Positions 58,603 to 64,000 of a DNA stretch of 64,000 nt are shown here, piece after piece. Within the stretch, counting starts at the first letter, position 1; every line of letters starts with the position of its first letter. The notes under the pieces were generated by a model. That model was not told the DNA's origin and searched no databases. It saw only the letters and a program-made list of their open reading frames with translations. A program made the translations under genes and the position numbers. Source of the stretch: Protula sp. h YS-2021 (Eukaryota; Annelida; Polychaeta; Sabellida; Serpulidae). The DNA lies in contig OX457028.1 in assembly GCA_949752745.1 (NCBI GenBank), positions 28,606,445-28,670,444 of the forward strand, written 5' to 3'.

Positions 58603-58985
58603 CACGAATTATTGTAGCCTGAAATGATCTTTTCAACCAGTTGAAAAACCTCTGCAAGTTGTGGTATTTTATTGAAACATCTGGATTTGGTAGATATTGA
58701 AAGTAGACGGGAAACGAGAGAACTGGACGCTCACACCCCCCCCCCCTGGTGAGCGACTGGTCTAATCTTGGACTCCCTGGTGAGCGACTGGTCTGACTTT
58801 GGAACCCTCCTGGTGAACGACTGGTCTGAGCATGAACCCCCAGGCTATACAGTATATAAGGCATGTCAACTTCAACATCGCATAACTTCGAAACTGCTGG
58901 ACCTGTTTGAACCATTCTTTCACCAAAATGTTCAGCAAGACTTTATCTTTCTAATTTAAGGTTATATGTTAATGTTACATAGACT
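58603..58985. other. caspase 5' flank with a 33-bp repeat
   Basis: Contains a C-run, then about three copies of CTGGTGAGCGACTGGTCTGA-type units (58746-58830) related to the dispersed repeat family. The caspase promoter must lie here or within copy B, but no motif could be assigned. Confidence 0.45.
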
Positions 58986-58987
58986 TT

Positions 58988-59270
58988 ATGTTTGCTGAAT
59001 TGGCTATATTTGAATCTGTGGCAGAACAGCTTTATCACTTACATACTTTTTGGAACATTACGTACTACAACATTAACAGATTTGATTTCCACAACAAGTT
59101 TGTTGAAAAATGCTATGAAACTGGAATACAAGATGATTTGATTTTGATCACGCATTGTACTTTATTCGTTCTGATGAATGGGTGTGCTCTCTCGTTGTGG
59201 GTTATTTAACGGATTGTTTTATAGAGGAAGAAAAGTGAAATGTGTCAGCTCCATCATTTACCATCAAGAT
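58988..59270 (+). pseudogene. gene 'X', copy B
   Basis: 73 codons open (58988-59209), with LYHLHTFWNITYYNINRF and FVEKCYETGIQD, homologous to 46425-46153 of copy A at both DNA and protein level. It lies immediately upstream of the polymerase on the same strand, whereas in copy A it lies beyond the integrase on the opposite strand. Function unknown. The shifted continuation to about 59240 shows it is broken. Confidence 0.5.
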
Positions 59271-59299
59271 AGTAAAGTGATAACATAAATATCTAACAC

Positions 59300-61672
59300 G
59301 AAGAAGTGAAATGTGGATTATGTGATGTATTACTACCAAACTTAGATGAATTTGAGAAACATTGATATGAAAATCGCATCACACGACATTTGAAAGATAA
59401 ATTAGACAATAGAATGAAATGGTGCATTGTCGTTTTAGCTCGATTCAAGAAAAAAACAAAACATGAACAGGGAGTGTTGAAAGAACGTGTGGATGACACC
59501 AATCCATCAAATTCCTAAATCTGAGAAGATGAACAACATTGCAATCAATGCTTTTGGTTGTGAAAATCAGGTTGTGGTATCCATCCACATGACTACAAGA
59601 GAGTGACACTAAAATCAACTTACTGCTTATCAGCGACAATGAGAAGAGACATTATTGCTTGATTAAGAAGTTCAGTAGACGTATCGTACAAAACATAATG
59701 GTAAAACGTTTTACTGGAAAAACATCGTGAAGTTTGTGGGAAGCATGGAGCACAGCGATTATCGTTTCCATAGCATAATTGTTCGATTCAAGGGCATTGC
59801 AAAACAGAAAAGCCGCCCTTGTCGGTTATGCTGACTTTGAATGATGTACAGAGAAACTGGAGGATGATCGTTACCAACATCATAAGGTCAATAGCTTCGT
59901 CAGCGATGTGAGAAGCGTGATCCTGTGCTTTACCGTGGAGATGATGCTGTTCAGAAATTTCTGAGGAAAATGTTGGATGAACGTGACGATGGGAGTGGAT
60001 CGTGTCCGAGATCATGATCACATCAGTGGAAAATGCCGTGGAGCAGTTCATAGTGAATACAACCTACAGTTTCGCTTAAGACAGGATCAACTAAGAAAGT
60101 GGGATTCATTCATCATTCCAATCCTATTCCACAACCTACGAAGATATGGCAGACATCCTCTTATGGAGAGTATAGGAAAATTCAAAAACTTGAAGCTGTC
60201 AGTCATTCCCAACAATGTTGAAAAGTACATTGCGGTTACCGTAGGCAATCTGAAATTCATCGACTCCTACCAAGTCATGGAAGCATCCTTGCAAAAATTA
60301 ATAGCCAACTTTCAGAATATGTTTCAGAACATGGCTGCTCATGTGCGTGACTATCAGCAGCAAGAGTTACTTTTGAGAAAAGAAGTATATCCTTATGACT
60401 ATGTTGATGAACCCTTCAAGTTTTCAGAAACCAGACTTCCATCACGAGAAGACTTTTACAGCCAATTGTCTGGAGAAGGAATTAGTGATGAGGGTTATGC
60501 TCATGCACAACGGGTCTGGAATGTATTCCACTGCAATAACTTTGGAGAGTATCATGATCTCGACCTGAAACAGATGTGTTGTTGTTGGTAGATGTACTTT
60601 AAAATTTTAGAAATATGTGTCTCAACACGTGTGAATTGGCTTCAGCTCATTACTATACAGCACCAGATTTGACATGGGTCGCTATGCTGAAACATAGCAA
60701 GGTTCAATTGGAATTGATAGACGATAGTGCTATGTATCAAATGGTAGATCAAGGTCTGCGAGGAGGTATTTTAGTCATTACACACAAGTATGCAAAGGCA
60801 AACAACCCCTACATTTCACACTATGAAGTCAACAAACTACATCATGGACTTTGACGCTAACAATCCCTATGGCTGGAGTATGTCAGAGTTTGCCAGAATG
60901 TGGATTTGCATGGGTGGAAGATCCAGAGCCTCTGGACTACATGAAAGTGAGCAAAGATGTTGAGACAGAATATATTTAACAGGTAGATCTCGCATACCCG
61001 GATGAAATTCATAATCAGCATAGTGACTATTCAGTAGCTCCTGAGAAGAAAACTGTTCGAGTCAGTGAATCGTCTGCATATGGTAATTATGTTCCAGCAG
61101 AGTAAATGGTTAGCTAAATACACAGATGTCAGCACAGAGAAGAGAAAAATGACCAAAAACCCGTTTGAAAAAGACTTTTAGAAATTGATGAACAATGCCA
61201 TATTTGGCAAAACCATGGAAAATGTGAGGAAACAAACTAATGTAGAACTGGTTCACAATGGGAAACGTTTCAAAAAGGTGATAGCCAAGCCTAAATATTA
61301 GAAATTCCACATTTTCAGTTTGACAGCGGCACACTGCCTCAATGTTGTTGAACAAACCCATTCAGATCTCAGCAAAGCCGTCTTGTATGATAACACTACA
61401 ATTGCAATTGAAGAAGAAGTATCCAGAGGCAAAACTGGTGTTCAGTGACACAGACGGTTTGTGCTTTGACATACCGACCAGAGACATTTACAAAGATATG
61501 GAACAGGATAGTCATCTTTTTTATACAGGTTTATTATTCAAAGGATCATTTCCTACATTCCACTGTGAACAGGAAAGTGTTGGGGAAAATGAAAGATGAA
61601 ACTGCTGGAGCAGCCATTGACGAGTTTGTAGGGCTTCGACCAAAGTTATATAGTTTGCTATATGGTGGATAA
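59300..61672 (+). pseudogene. protein-primed family B DNA polymerase, broken (copy B)
   Basis: The N-terminus keeps a zinc-finger-like VKCGLCDVLLPNLDEFEKH followed by a stop (about 59308-59370). A ~380-base internal deletion, relative to copy A, lies near 59505. The exonuclease motif YADFE (about 59828) is followed at once by TGA. The [18 protein letters not shown] segment (60005) and the long frame 59977-60591 follow, then 60615-60854, motif A region DFDANNPYGWSMSE (about 60850), motif B NNAIFGKTMEN (about 61190), motif C SDTDG (about 61446) and a C-terminal [23 protein letters not shown]. All catalytic motifs can be traced, but in at least five frames, so the gene is dead. Confidence 0.85.
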
Positions 61673-61844
61673 GAGAAACATACTGCTAAGGACATTACAC
61701 GCACCTGTTAGAGGCGAATGACACATGGTCAATACAAGAATAGTTTACGTGGGGAAAAGCAATCATATGAAGAACATGAGTGCAAGGAATAAAAAGCGCG
61801 CAGTCCAGCCTCAGACATAACAATTAAACTGTTGAAGTGTGAAC

Positions 61845-62429
61845 ATGTCTGCAGTGAGTGAACAACAACTGACATTTACATCAATACCTACAGAAAAGTC
61901 TGAGACAATACATACAGAAAAGCCTATAGCAAAGCCTATAGCAGACAATACCTACAACCCAGTCTAAGACAATGCCCATGGCAAAGCCTGAATTGAAGTC
62001 AATACCACTACAACAGATTCAAAGTGGACCACAGTTTAGAAAGATGAAAAGGGATGAGTGTTTGTCCACAGCTACCATGTTACCGTGTAAAAGGCGAAAA
62101 ATGGAGTCTAAGGCAAGAATAGAGTCAATTGAGAACCTAAGCATAAAGCTACTACTACTATGAAAAAGATGAGTTCAGATGGTTAGCCGATTATGATACC
62201 TATTAATGGAGAAAAATATATTAAACTGGTGAAATATCAACAGCAATTGATGGTTAATATTCGTGAATATATTACAGATCATGCATCCGAGAGATTAAAT
62301 CCTACCAAGAGGGGAATTTTATTAACATTGAAAGAATGGCAAATGTTGAAGAAGCAAATGACGTCAGTGGATCACGTGCTTCAGCAGATTGGTGTGTATA
62401 AATGCTGGGAAATTCAGAAGATGGTTTAA
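61845..62429 (+). pseudogene. PC4/p15-like ssDNA-binding protein with low-complexity N-terminus
   Basis: The C-terminal part (62193-62429) has KLVKYQQQLMVNIREYI, then RLNPTKRGILLTLKEWQMLKKQM..VDHVL. This is the beta-strand, KKGI.L....W..L pattern of the PC4 C-terminal domain, which binds single-stranded DNA. Upstream, ATG at 61845 opens a Glu/Lys/Pro-rich tail (repeated EKPIAKPIA) to a stop near 61965, and the frame 61972-62163 gives a basic stretch KRRKMESK. These look like one gene split by frameshifts. PC4-like genes occur in several Polinton-like elements, perhaps aiding replication or transcription. That role is inference. Confidence 0.55.
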
Positions 62430-62447
62430 TAGAACTCATATATCATC

Positions 62448-62882
62448 ATGAACTCAAACTTTCAAACATCTTTAGATTATTTGGGTGAACTGACGATCTG
62501 TCACTGTGGAATTTTCATTATCCTATCTCCTGAAGATCAAGCTGCGGTGAAGGGGTACTTTGAATCTTTACCAATACAAGGATTTCATATACAAGTCTCA
62601 GAAGATCTCAGTTTGGAAGTCATTGAACGAGACGGTGAACGCTGTATACAGTTTCAACAGTATGACGAGCTTGCCAAGTGCTATAATTTCATCACCCTCA
62701 GTGCAAAACATTGGAGTCAAGTTTTTATGATTGGCAAGAACTTGAAACTTAACTTTAAACCAAATGGACATGTACAAATGATAAGGGGTTCAAAGAAAAT
62801 TGACTTTACGCCTAATATGTGGACTATGATAAAGACTATGAAAGGTTTAAATAAATTGGCATTATTAAACCATACTGATTGA
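62448..62882 (+). CDS. intact 144-residue protein of unknown function in copy B
   Basis: ATG at 62448, 18 bases after the PC4-like stop, and TGA at 62880-62882; uninterrupted. Soluble and mixed alpha/beta in look, with LTICHCGIFIILSPEDQAAVKGYFESL near the start, an IEVIERDGERCIQFQQYDE-like middle (EVIERDGERCIQFQQYDEL) and a basic C-terminal part. No membrane segment or known motif. It is the only undamaged gene of useful length in either copy. It is missing from copy A, because it lies in the interval copy A has lost. Confidence 0.55.
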   Translation: MNSNFQTSLDYLGELTICHCGIFIILSPEDQAAVKGYFESLPIQGFHIQVSEDLSLEVIERDGERCIQFQQYDELAKCYNFITLSAKHWSQVFMIGKNLKLNFKPNGHVQMIRGSKKIDFTPNMWTMIKTMKGLNKLALLNHTD

Positions 62883-63134
62883 AAGTGATTGGACTGGATC
62901 TATGTTATGTCATTTTTCATGTAATGTTACCATTTGATGCATAGGGAACACTCTGTAGAATAAGTCTTTTGTCATGGCATCATGCGTCAATATGGCATCT
63001 CTCTGCTTCGTATTCATAATTGATAATAAAACTGAATACTGCGATTTGCACTTATTTCAATGATGTTATCAAATTCAGTATAGACCATGGCATTAACTGC
63101 ATTTTGCTGCATTAACAAAATTCATCTCTAACCT
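62883..63134. other. gap between convergent copy B genes
   Basis: About 250 bases between the plus-strand 144-codon gene and the minus-strand capsid-like gene. It should hold both 3' ends: AATAAA on the plus strand occurs at about 63025 (GATAATAAAAC), and TTTATT-type words for the minus strand were not clear. Confidence 0.35.
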
Positions 63135-64000
63135 CAGGTTTCAATGCCTGCTAAGGGCATAATGATCATCACCATTATCATCAGGTGTAACATCGAAATA
63201 AAATAAAGCATGATCTCTGGGCCAATCTTCCCGTTTTATAAAAGAGCTTATCTCACCATTCAATTTATCAAAAGATTTGTAAAGGGTTTCAACAGCGTTA
63301 AGATATTTTCCTTGAAAAATGTTCACCTTGAGATGTTTGGATAGGACTGGTTCAGTGTAAAGTTGCATGCAGCTAATATTACCATGTTCAAAACTGTATG
63401 GATGTCTCAACACTGTTCTAGCAAAGGAATCATTATGAACCATTATAATGACAATACGTTTTGGTAATTGATCCAAAAAGATATTATCTTTCACAAAGGA
63501 TTGAAAGCTAAAATTTTGCATTCTTTTCTGGTGATAGAAAACTTGCAGGAGTTTTCATCAATGCATCTGTATGTCCTAGCTGATTACTTGGACTAGTCCT
63601 CACTTTGCGAATGGTTAAAAACGCCTATCTCACTTCTACATTACAGGTATCATCTACAGCCATTAATAAATGTTCATCTTTTTGTCTATGTAAACGCAAT
63701 TTCATACTCTCGCCATTAGGAAGATAAAAGTCCTGTTCAAAGAAATCTATTCTTAAGGCACCTTTAAGCATAAACGCACGGCTTAGACGCGTATGCAAAT
63801 AACAATTATGTAAACCATTATTTCCTGCTTTAGCTATTTCACCACCATCATTATTTACATGAAAACCTGTTATATACTTTCATGATTGTCTAATTTCACC
63901 GCATGAGAATTCATTGATCCAGTAGTATCCTTGTAGATGAGACGCAGAATTAAGACTTTCTTCCGGATCATGAATGAGGTGAGTAATGATGCTGGTATAA
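63135..64000 (-). pseudogene. major-capsid-like protein (F54H12.2-like family), C-terminal part (copy B)
   Basis: The window end (63900-64000) matches 42210-42330 of copy A (TTCA.TGATCCAG.AGTATC.TT.TAGATGAGACGCA). Reading down the minus strand gives LRIDFFEQDFYLPNGESMKLRLHRQKDE and MAVDDTCNVEVR, a TAG at about 63626, and LGHTDALMKTPASFLS. After a stop and frame change comes the open C-terminal 126 codons (63521-63141), with QLPKRIVIIMVHNDSFARTVLRHPYSFEHGN and WPRDHALFYFDVTPDDNGDDHYAL. The layout corresponds to the second half of the capsid-like protein of these elements. Stops and frameshifts show it is inactive. Confidence 0.7.

Larger units (their letters stand above)
58880..64000. mobile_element. 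Polinton/Maverick-like element, copy B (partial, runs off the window)
   Basis: Plus strand: gene X, family B polymerase, PC4-like gene and a 144-codon gene. Minus strand: C-terminal two thirds of the major-capsid-like gene, continuing past the window end. The order polymerase (+) then capsid (-) is the same as in copy A, and the sequence diverges clearly from it, so the two are separate old insertions or one old tandem pair. It starts within about 400 bases of the caspase first exon, on the opposite strand. Confidence 0.8.

Noticed and set aside
39420..64000. LTR retrotransposon as the source of the integrase
   Set aside because: No reverse transcriptase, RNase H, gag or LTR pair was seen. 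The integrase is accompanied by a family B polymerase and capsid-like genes, as in Polintons.

Overview
The window is nuclear DNA of an animal, most likely a marine invertebrate and possibly a lophotrochozoan or mollusc. It has intron-rich genes with GT-AG borders, low gene density, many microsatellites and minisatellites, and Polinton/Maverick-like DNA. The phylum is an inference from style, because nothing in the sequence names it.

Three host genes can be rebuilt exon by exon, and in each the reading frame closes across every intron. (1) DNAL4, an axonemal dynein light chain, minus strand 6460 to 2103, 3 exons, 106 residues. (2) TELO2, the TEL2/CLK-2 subunit of the TTT co-chaperone complex, plus strand 18748 to 30036, 19 exons, 901 residues. 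(3) A death-domain caspase, minus strand 58602 to 33916, 10 exons, 436 residues, with catalytic His269 and Cys312. TELO2 and the caspase converge across about 3.9 kb of repeat-rich spacer.

Region by region: 1-2.1 kb is repeats and the DNAL4 3' flank. 2.1-6.5 kb is DNAL4, with a foldback element in intron 1. About 7.5-15.3 kb is a block bounded by long diverged inverted repeats; by eye it is more G+C-rich than its surroundings. It holds two old copies of an unknown module and a dense cluster of GTGAC/GTCAC words, and it is the least explained part of the window. 17.8-18.6 kb is a small inverted-repeat element just upstream of TELO2. 18.7-30.0 kb is TELO2, with a tandem repeat built from an intron/exon border and degenerate copies of one exon. 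33.9-58.6 kb is the caspase, whose introns hold several satellites, a broken Polinton-like element (copy A, about 39.4-47.1 kb) and a zinc-finger remnant. From about 58.9 kb to the window end is a second broken Polinton-like element (copy B), immediately upstream of the caspase first exon.

Copies A and B share a protein-primed-type family B DNA polymerase, capsid-like genes and a small unknown gene. Between them they also carry an integrase, a PC4-like protein and accessory genes. All core genes are damaged, so both copies look like dead insertions. Copy A has lost the stretch between the middle of the polymerase and the middle of the major-capsid-like gene, and a short dispersed repeat sits exactly at that junction.
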